NCBI GenBank assembly: GCA_028870705.1
Contig: JAGWPD010000222.1
Coordinates: 1 to 43,234, forward strand
Origin: Gammaproteobacteria bacterium
GTDB taxonomy: Bacteria; Pseudomonadota; Gammaproteobacteria; Steroidobacterales; Steroidobacteraceae
Direction: 5' to 3'
Length of the DNA: 43,234 nt
Both the position numbers and the translations under genes were made by a program. The notes under the pieces are model-generated. The model ran no database searches. It was given only the letters and a program-made list of their open reading frames with translations, and had not been told where the DNA came from. This document shows positions 27,552-38,003 of the stretch, in pieces; position 1 is the stretch's first letter; every line of letters starts with the position of its first letter.

Positions 27552-28826
27552 GTGAAACCGAGCATCGTTCCTGCCGACCTCGACCTGCCTGAAGCGGCCG
27601 GGCCCGGCCCGCTGGCCGCCCTCGGCCGCCGGCTGCTGCGCGCCCAGTTGGCACGCCTCCGGGATGGCGAGATCCGCATCGTCGATATCGACGGCGAGCG
27701 TTGCTTTGGCGCGCGCACCGAGCGCTGCCCACTGTCGGCAACCCTCGAGGTCCTGCACCCGCGCTTCTACGCCGACGCGGCCTTCGGCGGCACGGTGGGC
27801 GCGGGCGCGGCCTACATCCGCGGGCTGTGGCGCTGCACCGACCTGACCTCCCTGACCCGCATCATGTACGCCAATCGCGCGCTGATGGACCGGATGGACC
27901 GGCGCTGGACCTTCATCAGCCGCCCGCTGCTGCGCGTCTTCCACTGGCTGCATCGCAATGACACGGACGGGAGCGAGCGCAACATCCGCGCGCACTACGA
28001 CCTCGGCAACGAATTCTACCGGCTGATGCTCGATGAGACGATGGCGTACTCCTGCGGCATATTCGCCGATGAATCGACCAGCCTGGCAGAAGCCTCGCGC
28101 GCGAAGTTCGACACTGCCTGCCGCAAGCTCGCGCTGCAGCCCGGCGACCAGCTGCTCGAGATCGGCACCGGCTGGGGCGGCCTGGCACTGCACGCGGCCC
28201 GGCATTACGGCTGCCATGTCACGACCACCACGATCTCGCGCGAGCAGCATGACTACGCGCGCGCGCAGATCCAGCGCGCGGGCCTGGGCGACCGGATCAC
28301 GCTGCTGCTCGAGGATTACCGCGCATTGCGCGGCCGCTACGACAAGCTGGTCTCGGTCGAGATGATCGAGGCGGTTGGCGCACCGTACCTCGACACCTAC
28401 CTGGCCAAGTGTGCCGCGCTGCTGCGCGAGGGCGGCTCGATGCTGCTGCAGGCGATCACGATCCAGGACCAGGACTACCACGCGCAGCTGCGCTCGGTCA
28501 ATTTCATCCAGCGCTACGTGTTCCCGGGCAGCTTCATCCCCTCGGTCAGCGCGATCGCCGAGTCACTGCGGCGCGCCACCGACCTGAAGATATTCCACCT
28601 CGAGGACATCGGCCCGCACTACGCGCGCACGCTGGCACTGTGGCGGCGCAATTTCACCGAACACCTCGGCGCGGTGCGCAGGCTCGGCTTCAGCGAACGC
28701 TTCATCCGGCTGTGGGAGTTCTATCTGTGCAGCTGCGAGGGCGGCTTCGCCGAACGCGCGCTCGGCGACGTGCAGATGCTGCTGACCAAGCCGGGCTGCC
28801 GCCGCGCCGTGATCACCGCGGGCTGA
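27552..28826 (+). CDS. Cyclopropane-fatty-acyl-phospholipid synthase family (GTG start)
   Basis: RAHYDLGNEFYRLMLDETMAYSCGIF, LLEIGTGWGGLALHAA, YVFPGSFIPS motifs. Confidence 0.93.
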   Translation: MKPSIVPADLDLPEAAGPGPLAALGRRLLRAQLARLRDGEIRIVDIDGERCFGARTERCPLSATLEVLHPRFYADAAFGGTVGAGAAYIRGLWRCTDLTSLTRIMYANRALMDRMDRRWTFISRPLLRVFHWLHRNDTDGSERNIRAHYDLGNEFYRLMLDETMAYSCGIFADESTSLAEASRAKFDTACRKLALQPGDQLLEIGTGWGGLALHAARHYGCHVTTTTISREQHDYARAQIQRAGLGDRITLLLEDYRALRGRYDKLVSVEMIEAVGAPYLDTYLAKCAALLREGGSMLLQAITIQDQDYHAQLRSVNFIQRYVFPGSFIPSVSAIAESLRRATDLKIFHLEDIGPHYARTLALWRRNFTEHLGAVRRLGFSERFIRLWEFYLCSCEGGFAERALGDVQMLLTKPGCRRAVITAG

Positions 28827-28856
28827 GCCGTGCCGCGGCGCCCGCTTGACCGGTAG

Positions 28857-30323
28857 ATGTCTGCCTCCGGCGCCCGGGACGGTGCGTCCCTGCTCGAATC
28901 GCTGCGCGCCGCGATGCCCCCTGGCGTCCTGCTCGAGGATGAGGCGGCCGCGGCGCCGCTGCTCGCCGACCATCGTCATCTCTACCAGGGACGAGCCCTG
29001 GCGATCGCGCTGCCACGCAGCACCGCCGAGGTCGCGACGCTCCTTGCCTGGTGCAACGAGCGGCGCATCGGCGTGGTCCCGCAGGGCGGCAATACGGGCT
29101 ATTGCGGCGGCGCGACCCCGGACGAGTCCGGCATGCAACTGCTGGTCGGCCTGCAGCGCATGCGCCAGGTACGCGCGGTCGACGCGGCGAATTTCTCGCT
29201 GACCGTCGAGGCCGGCTGCACCCTGGCCGAAGTGCAACAGGCGGCGGTAGCGGCCGACCGTTTCTTCCCGCTCGAGCTCGGCTCCGCGGGCAGTTGCCAG
29301 ATTGGTGGCAATCTAGCCACCAACGCCGGTGGACTGAACGTGCTGCGCTTCGGCATGGCCCGCGCCCTCACGCTCGGCGTCGAGGCGGTGCTCGCCGACG
29401 GCAGCGTCTGCAGCCACCTGCGCGCGCTGCGCAAGGACAACACCGGCTACGACCTGGTTTCGCTCCTGGTCGGCTCAGAGGGCACGCTGGGCATCATCAC
29501 CGCGGCCACGCTCAGGCTCTGGCCGCGGTTGCGCGCTACGGCCACTGCTTTCGTCGCCGTGCCGGACGTCGCCGCGGCGGTGGCGCTGCTCGCCCGGCTG
29601 CGCGTCGCCGCTGGTGAGCGCGTCAACTCCTTCGAGCTGCTGCCGCGCAGCGCGCTCGAACTCGCGCTGCGGCATATCGAGGGCCTCGCGGATCCGCTCG
29701 CGGCGGCGCACGGCTGGTACGTGCTGTGCGAGCTCAGTTCGTTCACCGAGGAGCCGTTGGCAGACCTGCTCGGGCAGGCGCTCGGCGACGCGCTGGCGGC
29801 CGGATTGGCGACGGATGCCGCGCTGGCCGCGAACGAGCGCCAGCGCGCACAGCTCTGGCGCCTGCGCGAAAACGTGCCGGAGGCGCAGCGGCGCGCAGGC
29901 CCAAGCCTCAAGCACGACATCTCGGTGCCGATCGCCGCCCTGCCCGGCTTCGTCGCCGAGGCTTCGGCCTGGGTCCGCGCCCATGTGCCGGCAGGCATGC
30001 TGGTGGCCTACGGGCACGCGGGCGACGGCAACCTGCATTTCAACATCAGCTTCCCGCAGGAGACCGCAGCCGGCCAGCTGGCGCGCGAAGAACCGGTCAT
30101 CCGCCGCGCGATCCACGACCTGGTGGCGGCGCACGGCGGCAGCTTCAGCGCCGAGCACGGCATCGGACGTCTGAAAGTCGGCGAACTCGAGCGCTACGCC
30201 CCGCCGGGGACATTGGCCATGATGCGCGCCATCAAGAATGCACTCGACCCGCACGGCATCATGAACCCCGGGAAAGTGCTGGCCGCCGGCGGCCAGGGCG
30301 GGGAAACTCCGGGCGGGCACTGA
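28857..30323 (+). CDS. FAD-linked oxidase (GlcD / D-2-hydroxyacid dehydrogenase type)
   Basis: [56 protein letters not shown] motifs. Confidence 0.92.
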   Translation: MSASGARDGASLLESLRAAMPPGVLLEDEAAAAPLLADHRHLYQGRALAIALPRSTAEVATLLAWCNERRIGVVPQGGNTGYCGGATPDESGMQLLVGLQRMRQVRAVDAANFSLTVEAGCTLAEVQQAAVAADRFFPLELGSAGSCQIGGNLATNAGGLNVLRFGMARALTLGVEAVLADGSVCSHLRALRKDNTGYDLVSLLVGSEGTLGIITAATLRLWPRLRATATAFVAVPDVAAAVALLARLRVAAGERVNSFELLPRSALELALRHIEGLADPLAAAHGWYVLCELSSFTEEPLADLLGQALGDALAAGLATDAALAANERQRAQLWRLRENVPEAQRRAGPSLKHDISVPIAALPGFVAEASAWVRAHVPAGMLVAYGHAGDGNLHFNISFPQETAAGQLAREEPVIRRAIHDLVAAHGGSFSAEHGIGRLKVGELERYAPPGTLAMMRAIKNALDPHGIMNPGKVLAAGGQGGETPGGH

Positions 30324-30339
30324 TCGCCAACGCCGGGTG

Positions 30340-31206
30340 TTAACTGCCTTCGGGCGGCAAGACCCGGATCAGCCCTTCCTGAGTCGTGCTGGCGACCAGC
30401 ACCCCGTAGCGTGAATACAGGCTCCCGCGCGTGAATCCACGCGCGCCCGAGGCGCTCGGGCTGTCGGCAGCGTACAACAACCAGTCGTCCATGCGCACCT
30501 TGCGGTGGAACCACATCGCATGATCGATGCTGGCAAGGACCAGTTTGCCGCGCGCGATGCTGTGCCGGTGCCGTACCAGCGCCGTGCCGAGCAGGTGGAA
30601 ATCGGAGGCGTAGGCCAGCAGGCACTGGTGCAGGCGATCGTCGTCGGGGAGCCGATCGACGGTGCGGATCCACAGGTACTGGCGGTGCGTGCCGGCGATG
30701 GTCGCGGTCACCGCCGCGGGCACCGCGCGGAATTCGATCGGACGCTCATGCATGAACTGGCGCAGGCGCGGCGACAGGCCTTCGAGGAACTCGGAACCGG
30801 GCAGGAGCGATTCGGGCAGCGCCTCGGGAGGCGGCACATCCGGCATGCCGAGCTGGTGCTCGAGACCCGTTTCCGGCACCTGGAACGAGGCCGAGCAGTT
30901 GAAGATCTGCTCGCCGTGCTGGATCGCAGTGACGCGCCGGCTGGTGAAGCTGTGGCCGTCGCGGCTGCGGTCGACGAAGTAGACGATCGGCGCGTTGAAG
31001 TCCCCGCGCCGCAGGAAATAGGCATGCAGCGAGTGGACCACGCGCTCTGCGTCGACAGTCGCGTAAGCGGCCTGCAGCGCCTGGCCCAGCACCTGGCCGC
31101 CGTACACCTGCGGGCTGCCGATGTCGCGGCTCGCGCCGCGGAAGATGTTGACCTCGAGCCGCTCGAGCTCCAGCAGCTGCAGCAGGCCTTCGAGCCGCTG
31201 GTCCAC
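30340..31206 (-). CDS. tesB: Acyl-CoA thioesterase II
   Basis: QVYGGQVLGQALQAAYATV, HSLHAYFLRRGD, SIDHAMWFHR, YSRYGVLVASTTQEGLIR. Confidence 0.93.
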   Translation of the reverse strand: MDQRLEGLLQLLELERLEVNIFRGASRDIGSPQVYGGQVLGQALQAAYATVDAERVVHSLHAYFLRRGDFNAPIVYFVDRSRDGHSFTSRRVTAIQHGEQIFNCSASFQVPETGLEHQLGMPDVPPPEALPESLLPGSEFLEGLSPRLRQFMHERPIEFRAVPAAVTATIAGTHRQYLWIRTVDRLPDDDRLHQCLLAYASDFHLLGTALVRHRHSIARGKLVLASIDHAMWFHRKVRMDDWLLYAADSPSASGARGFTRGSLYSRYGVLVASTTQEGLIRVLPPEGS

Positions 31207-31228
31207 CTACGGTCCGTCCACCACGGTC

Positions 31229-32263
31229 TCAGCCTGCCGCGACGCCCAGGCGTTTCTGCATCGCCGGGCTGGTCGTGGTGTATTGCAGGAACTGCTTCTT
31301 CGCCGGGTACAGGTGGTGTTGCACGGCGAAGGCGGCAAGCGCCGCCTCGTGGAAGCCGGACAGGATCAGCTTCTTCTTGCCGGGATAGGTGTTGATGTCA
31401 CCGATTGCGAACACGCCCGGGATGTTCGACTGGAATTTCTCCGTGTCGACCTTGATCGCGCGCCTGTCGAGCTCGAGGCCCCACTCGGCGATCGGCCCCA
31501 GCTTTGGCGCGAGCCCGAAGAACACCAGCAGCTGCTCGGCTGCGAGCGATTGCAGCGTGGCATCGGCGCGCTTGATCTCGACTCCCGACAGCTGGCCGTT
31601 CGCCGTATGCAGCGCATGCGCGACGCCTTCGATGAACCGCAATTTGCCCGCGTCTTCGAGTTCGCGCATGCGCGCCACCGAAGCGGGTGCGCCGCGGAAT
31701 TGCGCGCGCCGATGCACCACGGTGAGCGCTGCGGCCCGGGGCGCCAGGTCGATCGCCCAGTCGAGCGCCGAATCGCCACCGCCGAACACCACGAGCCTGC
31801 GGCCCTGCAGTTCTGCGGCATTGCGCACCTTGTAGTGGATCTGCCGGCCTTCGTAGGCTTCCGCGCCCTCTACGCCCAGGCGCCGCGGCTGGAACGAACC
31901 GACGCCGGCGGCGATCACGACTGCGCCGGCATCGAACACCGTGCCCGCGCTGGTGACCACGCGGAAACGGCCACCCGGCTGCGGTTCGAGGCCGACGGCC
32001 TCCTCGCCCAGGTGCAGTTCGGCGCCGAATGGCTTGATCTGCTGCATCAGGCGATCGACCAGTTCCTGAGCGCCGCAGACCGGTACGGCCGGGATGTCAT
32101 AGATGGGCTTGTCCGGGTAGAGCTCGGTGCACTGGCCGCCTGGGGCAGCCAGCGAATCAAGCACGTGCGCCTTGATGCCGAGCAGGCCGAGTTCGAACAC
32201 CTGGAAGAGCCCCGCCGGACCGGCGCCAATGATCACCGCTTCGGCCGCTATCGGATCGCTCAA
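31229..32263 (-). CDS. Ferredoxin-NADP+ reductase, thioredoxin-reductase-like type
   Basis: IIGAGPAGLFQVFELGLLG, APGGQCTELYPDKPIYDIP, VFGGGDSALDWAI, GVFAIGDINTYPGKKKLILSGFHEAALAA. Confidence 0.92.
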   Translation of the reverse strand: MSDPIAAEAVIIGAGPAGLFQVFELGLLGIKAHVLDSLAAPGGQCTELYPDKPIYDIPAVPVCGAQELVDRLMQQIKPFGAELHLGEEAVGLEPQPGGRFRVVTSAGTVFDAGAVVIAAGVGSFQPRRLGVEGAEAYEGRQIHYKVRNAAELQGRRLVVFGGGDSALDWAIDLAPRAAALTVVHRRAQFRGAPASVARMRELEDAGKLRFIEGVAHALHTANGQLSGVEIKRADATLQSLAAEQLLVFFGLAPKLGPIAEWGLELDRRAIKVDTEKFQSNIPGVFAIGDINTYPGKKKLILSGFHEAALAAFAVQHHLYPAKKQFLQYTTTSPAMQKRLGVAAG

Positions 32264-32408
32264 TTTGCTGCTGCCTCGAGGGGTCGGGAAGGGCGGGCAA
32301 TTCTAGCCACGCAACCCCTAGCCATCAAACGAAAATACGGGGAAAATCGATTCAAACCTTATGTGCCGCCGGGCATATCGGGGCCATTCCAATGCCGCGA
32401 GGAAGACC

Positions 32409-33710
32409 ATGACCACCAACGCCGAACTGCATCAACGCCGCGTCGCCGCCGTACCGCGTGGCGTCGCCAATTCATTGCCCGTTTACGCAGACCGCGCCAG
32501 CAATGCCGAGCTGTGGGACGTCGAGGGCAAGCGCTACATCGACTTCGCCAGCGGCATCGCGGTACTCAACACCGGCCACCGGCACCCGTCCATCGTCAAG
32601 GCCATCGGCGCGCAGCTCGGGAAACTGATCCACACCTGCTTCCAGGTCACGCCCTATGCGGGCTACATCGAACTGTGCGAACAGCTGAACCGGCTGGCGC
32701 CCGGCCCGACGCCGAAGAAATCGATGCTGTTCTCGACCGGCGCCGAGGCGATCGAGAACGCGCTGAAGATCGCGCGCTTCCATACCCGGCGCCCGGGAGT
32801 CATCGCCTTCAGCGGCAGCTTCCACGGCCGCACGCTTGCGGCCATGACGCTGACCGGCAAGGTGCAACCCTACAAGGCCGGATTCGGACCGATGCTGCCG
32901 TCGGTGTTCCACGCGCCCTTTCCGATGGCCTACCACGGCGTCAGCGTCGCCGACTCGCTGGCAGCGATCGAAGCGCTGTTCAAGTCCGATATCGATCCGG
33001 CCCAGGTCGCCGCGCTCATCATCGAGCCGGTGCAGGGCGAAGGCGGATTCTATGTCGCGCCGCCCGAGTTCCTGCGCGCGCTGCGCACGCTGTGCGACAG
33101 GCACGGCATCGTGCTGATCATCGACGAAATCCAGTCGGGTTTTGGCCGCACCGGCCGGATGTTCGCGATCGAATACGCCGGCGTCGAACCCGACCTGATG
33201 ACGGTAGCCAAGAGCATCGCCGGCGGCGTGCCGCTGTCGGGACTGGTCGGCAAGGCCGAGATCATGGACGCCCCGCCGCCGGGTGGGCTCGGCGGCACCT
33301 ATGCGGGCTCGCCGCTCGGCTGCGCCGCGGCGCTGGCGGTGCTCGAAGTGATGAAGGGCGAGAAACTGCTGGAGCGTTCGCTCCGGCTCGGTGACCGCCT
33401 GCACGCGCACCTGCGCGTGCTGCAGAAACGCTTCCCGGTGATCGGCGAGATCCGGGCGCTGGGCTCGATGGTCGCGATGGAGCTGGTGAAGAACGGCAAG
33501 GCCGATCAGCCCGATGCCGAGCTGACGCGCGCGCTGGTGCAGGCCGCCGCGCGCCACGGGCTGGTGATCCTCTCCTGCGGCGTTTACGGCAACGTGATCC
33601 GGTTCCTCGCGCCGCTGACGATCGCCGAGGCCCTGATGGACGAGGGACTCGACAAGCTCGAGACCGCGCTGGCGGAAGTGACCGCGGCCGCGAGCCAGGC
33701 TGCCGCCTGA
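32409..33710 (+). CDS. gabT: 4-aminobutyrate (class III) aminotransferase
   Basis: IDFASGIAVLNTGHRHP, FSTGAEAIENALKIAR, IIDEIQSGFGRTGRMFAIE, TVAKSIAGGVPLSG. Confidence 0.92.
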   Translation: MTTNAELHQRRVAAVPRGVANSLPVYADRASNAELWDVEGKRYIDFASGIAVLNTGHRHPSIVKAIGAQLGKLIHTCFQVTPYAGYIELCEQLNRLAPGPTPKKSMLFSTGAEAIENALKIARFHTRRPGVIAFSGSFHGRTLAAMTLTGKVQPYKAGFGPMLPSVFHAPFPMAYHGVSVADSLAAIEALFKSDIDPAQVAALIIEPVQGEGGFYVAPPEFLRALRTLCDRHGIVLIIDEIQSGFGRTGRMFAIEYAGVEPDLMTVAKSIAGGVPLSGLVGKAEIMDAPPPGGLGGTYAGSPLGCAAALAVLEVMKGEKLLERSLRLGDRLHAHLRVLQKRFPVIGEIRALGSMVAMELVKNGKADQPDAELTRALVQAAARHGLVILSCGVYGNVIRFLAPLTIAEALMDEGLDKLETALAEVTAAASQAAA

Positions 33711-33762
33711 ATCACCGGCGCGCAATCCACGCGGCCGGCACGGGGTAGCCGACCCCGCGCGC

Positions 33763-34062
33763 TCAAGCCCGGCCGACGTTGGCGTCGGTGGGGGAATGGA
33801 AGTACTCGCTCTCCGCCGCCAGCTGCGTGATCAGGCGCTTGAGCTCGGCCAGCCGCGCATCGGCGGTGTTGACCGCCAGGCAATCTTCGCAACGCGCGTC
33901 ACCGCAGGGCTGACGCGCGTACAGCCAGTACTGCACCGCACCGGCGAGCAGGCCATCGGCGATATCCCACAGGTCCGCTTCCTTGTCCCTGCCGGCGAGG
34001 CGATTGCCGAGGTCGACGGCCTTGGTGAAGGCCGAGTCAAACGTGTCCGCGATTTCTTCCAT
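33763..34062 (-). CDS. Small uncharacterised protein with Cys cluster CGDARCEDC
   Basis: Compact ORF MEEIADTFDSAFTKAVDLGNRLAGRDKEADLWDIADGLLAGAVQYWLYARQPCGDARCEDC...; longer ORF extension is out-of-gene. Confidence 0.65.
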   Translation of the reverse strand: MEEIADTFDSAFTKAVDLGNRLAGRDKEADLWDIADGLLAGAVQYWLYARQPCGDARCEDCLAVNTADARLAELKRLITQLAAESEYFHSPTDANVGRA

Positions 34063-34091
34063 GGCGGCATTGTACCTCATGGGCGCGGGAT

Positions 34092-35945
34092 CTATTGATA
34101 GCCGCGCGCCTGCAGCGCGAACAGCTGGGCGTAATGGCCACCGGCGGCGGTCAGCTCGGCATGCGTGCCGCGCTCGATGATGCAGCCACGTTCGAGCACC
34201 GCGATCTGGTCGGCCATGCGCACGGTCGAGAACCGATGTGAAATGAGGATCGTGATGCGGCCGCGGGCCAGCTGGCGGAAGTGCTCGAAGACCTCGGCCT
34301 CGGCGCGCGCATCCATGGCGGCGGTCGGCTCGTCGAGCACCAGCACATCCGCGCCGGTGCGCATGAAGGCGCGCGACAGCGCAATCTTCTGCCACTGCCC
34401 GCCCGAGAGCTCGCGGCCGTCGCGAAACCACTTGCCGAGCTGGGTCGCGTAACCGAGTGGCAGCTCGGCGATGAAGGCCGCGGCCCGGCCCTTCTCGGCC
34501 GCTTCGCGCCAGCGCGCCTCGTCCTCGAAGTGCGGTTCATCGCCGGCACCGACGTTTTCACCGACCTTGAGCTGGTAGCGCGCGAAATCCTGGAAGATCA
34601 CGCCGACCCGTTCGCGCAGGCTCTCCTCATCCCAGTCGCGGATATCCAGTCCCTCGAACAGGATCCGCCCCGCGGTCGGCTCGTACAGGCGCGTCAGCAG
34701 CTTGACGAGCGTCGTCTTGCCCGAGCCGTTCTCGCCGACCAGCGCCAGCGAACTGCCCGGCGGCAGCGCGAGGTTGATGTCCACCAGCGTCGGCTCGGTG
34801 GCGCCCGGATAGCTGAAGCTCACGTGTTCGAATACGATGCCGGCGGCTGGATCGGGACCGCGCCGTGCGTTGCCGTGCATCGGCGGCACGGGAGTTTCGA
34901 GGTAGTCGTACAACGTGGACAGATACAGGTTGTCCTCGTACATGCCGCCGACCGCGCTCAGCATCGCGGCCACGGCGGCCTGACCCTGCCGGAACAGCAG
35001 CAGGTACATCGTCATCTGCCCGAGCGTAATCGCCCCGTGCACGGCGGCCAGCGCAATCCAGGCATAGGCGGCGTAGAGCGTTGCGGTGGTGAGCAGGCCG
35101 AGGGCGAACCCCCAGCTGTCGCGGCGGATCGAGAGCGCCCGGTCCTGCCCGTAGAGCAGCGTGAAGATGTCGCGATAGCGCTGCAGGAAGCGCTCGCCCA
35201 GCCCGAACAACCGCACTTCCTTGACGTGGTCCTCGCGGGCCAGCACGGTCTCGAGGTACATCTGCATGCGCGTTTCGGGCGAGCGCCAGCGGAACAGGCG
35301 GAACGCGTCGCCGGAGAACTTGGTCTCGGCGATGAAGGCCGGCACGCCCGCGAGCAGCAACACCACCACCGACCAGGGCGACAAGCGCACCAGCAGCACC
35401 GCGAAGCTCAGCAGCGAGACCGCGTTCTGCAACAGCCCGAAGGTGCGCATCACCAGGCTGAGCGGCCGGCTCGAGGCCTCGCGCCGGGCGCGCGTGAGCT
35501 TGTCATAGAACTCCGAATCCTCGAACTGCGCCAGCTGCAGCGTCAGCGCCTTCTCGAGGATCATCACGTTGACGCGCTGGCCGAGCTGCGCGCGCAGCAG
35601 TGCCTGGCACAGCGACAGGCCACGTTGCGCGCCCGACAGCAGCGCCACCAGCGCTCCCTCCAGCAGCACCAGGCGCAGCACGCGCTGCACCTCGTGGCCT
35701 GGCGCATGCATCGCCTGCAGCACCGCGTCGACGATCTGCGCACCCACCCAGGCCACACCTGCGGGCAGCAGGCCGCCGACCAGCGTCAGGGCCGCGGCAG
35801 CGAACAGCAGGCTGCGGTCGGTATCCCAGACCAGCCGGACGGCGTGCCGGCTGTAACGGAACACGCCAAAGAAGCTGCGCAGGGCTTCGTGCGCGCGTTG
35901 CGGCGGCGCGGCAGGCGGCGGTTGGGGCGGACCATGCGAACTCAT
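34092..35945 (-). CDS. ABC transporter, fused permease/ATPase
   Basis: Six-TM region then Walker [17 protein letters not shown], signature [15 protein letters not shown], Walker [13 protein letters not shown]. Confidence 0.93.
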   Translation of the reverse strand: MSSHGPPQPPPAAPPQRAHEALRSFFGVFRYSRHAVRLVWDTDRSLLFAAAALTLVGGLLPAGVAWVGAQIVDAVLQAMHAPGHEVQRVLRLVLLEGALVALLSGAQRGLSLCQALLRAQLGQRVNVMILEKALTLQLAQFEDSEFYDKLTRARREASSRPLSLVMRTFGLLQNAVSLLSFAVLLVRLSPWSVVVLLLAGVPAFIAETKFSGDAFRLFRWRSPETRMQMYLETVLAREDHVKEVRLFGLGERFLQRYRDIFTLLYGQDRALSIRRDSWGFALGLLTTATLYAAYAWIALAAVHGAITLGQMTMYLLLFRQGQAAVAAMLSAVGGMYEDNLYLSTLYDYLETPVPPMHGNARRGPDPAAGIVFEHVSFSYPGATEPTLVDINLALPPGSSLALVGENGSGKTTLVKLLTRLYEPTAGRILFEGLDIRDWDEESLRERVGVIFQDFARYQLKVGENVGAGDEPHFEDEARWREAAEKGRAAAFIAELPLGYATQLGKWFRDGRELSGGQWQKIALSRAFMRTGADVLVLDEPTAAMDARAEAEVFEHFRQLARGRITILISHRFSTVRMADQIAVLERGCIIERGTHAELTAAGGHYAQLFALQARGYQ

Positions 35946-36095
35946 TGGTCCCGCTATATAGATAAGCCCCGGCAATTAAGCCAGCCCCGACCGAATAAAC
36001 TAATTGAAGTCAGGCATTTAGACGCCAGGCGCCGGTTCTGGTACCCTGCACGGCCTTTTTTTGCCCTTAGGACCCGCGCCGGTCTCCGAGCAGCC

Positions 36096-37925
36096 ATGCA
36101 ACGCCCGATCCGCAACATTGCCATTATTGCCCACGTCGACCATGGCAAGACCACGCTGGTCGATTGCCTGCTCAAGCAGTCGGGCACCTTTGCTTCCCAC
36201 GAGAAGGTGGGCGAGCGCGTCATGGATTCGAACGACATCGAGCGCGAGCGCGGCATCACCATCCTCGCCAAGAACTGCGCCATCGAGTACGGCGGCACCC
36301 GCATCAACATCGTCGACACGCCAGGCCACGCCGACTTTGGCGGTGAAGTCGAGCGCGTGCTATCGATGGTCGACGGCGTTCTGATCCTGGTCGACGCGGT
36401 CGAGGGCCCGATGCCGCAGACTCGCTTCGTGACACGCAAGGCGCTGGCGCTGGGCCACAAGGCCATCGTCGTCGTCAACAAGGTCGACCGTCCGGGTTCG
36501 CGCCCGGGTTGGGTCGTCGACCAGACCTTCGACCTGTTCGACAAGCTCGGCGCCACCGACGAGCAGCTCGACTTCCCGGTGATCTATGCCTCGGCGCTCC
36601 AGGGCTGGGCCAGCCTCGACCCGACGCGCGTCGAGCAGGATATGTCCGCGTTGTTCGAAGCCGTGTTGCAATACGTGCCGCCGCCCAAGAGCGAGGCCGA
36701 CGGTCCGCTGCAATTGCAGATATCGACTCTGGACTACAACTCGTATGTGGGCCGTATCGGCATAGGCCGCATCCGCCGCGGTACGCTGCGCGCCGGGCGC
36801 CAGGTTGCGCTGCGTTATGGCAATGAAGACCGCGGACTGGCCAGAGTCGCGCAGGTGCTCGCATTCAAGGGGCTGCAGCGCGAGAGCGTAGGCGAGGCTT
36901 GCGCCGGCGATATCGTTGCGATCACCGGCATTGAAGACGTGAACATCGGCCTCACGGTGTGCGACGTGGAAGGCGCCGAGGGCCTGCCGCCCATCCAGGT
37001 CGATGAGCCGACTCTGGCGATGAATTTCCAGGTCAACACCTCGCCGCTCGCCGGCCGCGAGGGCAAGTTCGTGACCAGCCGCCAGATCCGCGAACGGCTG
37101 CTGCGCGAGCTCCAGAGCAACGTGGCCCTGCGCGTCGAGGAGACCGACGAACCGGATGTGTTCTATGTCTCGGGCCGCGGCGAACTGCACCTGACCATCC
37201 TGGTGGAGAACATGCGGCGCGAGGGCTTCGAGCTCGCGGTCGGCAAGCCGCAGGTGCTTAAGAAGATCGTCGACGGGCGCACGCTCGAGCCCTTCGAGGC
37301 GCTCACGGTCGACATCGACACAGACTGCCAGGGCGCCGTTATGGAGGCCCTCGGCACGCGCCGCGCCGAGCTCACCGACATGGTGATCGATGCGCAGGGG
37401 CGCGTGCGCCTCGAATACCGCATCCCGGCGCGCGGCCTGATCGGCTTCCAGGGCGAATTCATGACCATGACACGCGGCACCGGACTGATCAGCCACATCT
37501 TCGACGGGTTCGACGAAGTGAAGGGGGAAATCCCCGACCGGCACAACGGCGTACTGATCAGCAATGAAAACGGCGCGGCGGTGGCCTACTCGATCTTCGC
37601 GCTGCAGGAACGCGGCCGGATGTTCGTCAGCCACGGCGACAAAGTCTACGAAGGCATGGTAATCGGCATCCACAGCCGCGACAACGACCTGGTGGTCAAT
37701 CCGATCAAGACCAAGAAGCTCACCAACATCCGCGCCGCCGGCAAGGACGACGCGCTGCTGCTGACGCCGCCGATCAAACTGACGCTCGAATATGCGGTCG
37801 AGTTCATCGCCGACGACGAACTGGTCGAGGTGACGCCTGAGAGCATCCGCATCCGCAAGCGCAACCTCCGCGAGCAGGACCGGCGGCGGCTGGCGCGCGG
37901 CGATTCGACCGCCGCGGTCGGCTGA
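36096..37925 (+). CDS. typA: Translational GTPase TypA/BipA
   Basis: [69 protein letters not shown]. Confidence 0.96.
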   Translation: MQRPIRNIAIIAHVDHGKTTLVDCLLKQSGTFASHEKVGERVMDSNDIERERGITILAKNCAIEYGGTRINIVDTPGHADFGGEVERVLSMVDGVLILVDAVEGPMPQTRFVTRKALALGHKAIVVVNKVDRPGSRPGWVVDQTFDLFDKLGATDEQLDFPVIYASALQGWASLDPTRVEQDMSALFEAVLQYVPPPKSEADGPLQLQISTLDYNSYVGRIGIGRIRRGTLRAGRQVALRYGNEDRGLARVAQVLAFKGLQRESVGEACAGDIVAITGIEDVNIGLTVCDVEGAEGLPPIQVDEPTLAMNFQVNTSPLAGREGKFVTSRQIRERLLRELQSNVALRVEETDEPDVFYVSGRGELHLTILVENMRREGFELAVGKPQVLKKIVDGRTLEPFEALTVDIDTDCQGAVMEALGTRRAELTDMVIDAQGRVRLEYRIPARGLIGFQGEFMTMTRGTGLISHIFDGFDEVKGEIPDRHNGVLISNENGAAVAYSIFALQERGRMFVSHGDKVYEGMVIGIHSRDNDLVVNPIKTKKLTNIRAAGKDDALLLTPPIKLTLEYAVEFIADDELVEVTPESIRIRKRNLREQDRRRLARGDSTAAVG

Positions 37926-38003
37926 TTGACCTTAATCCGCCCGCCTGTCGGCTGCTGGCGACAGGCACTCATGAGGCGCCGCATGGTGGAAAATGGGCGG
38001 GAC

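Noticed and set aside
30324-30360. Hairpin GCC-TTCG-GGC at the convergent FAD oxidase/tesB junction as a terminator
   Set aside because: Stem is short, lies within the tesB coding end and has no T-tract.
34281-36095. N-terminal 605 residues of the 1214-aa ORF preceding TypA
   Set aside because: It is antisense to the ABC transporter, of low-complexity Arg/Gln/His composition; TypA begins at ATG 36096 with its conserved GTPase N-terminus.
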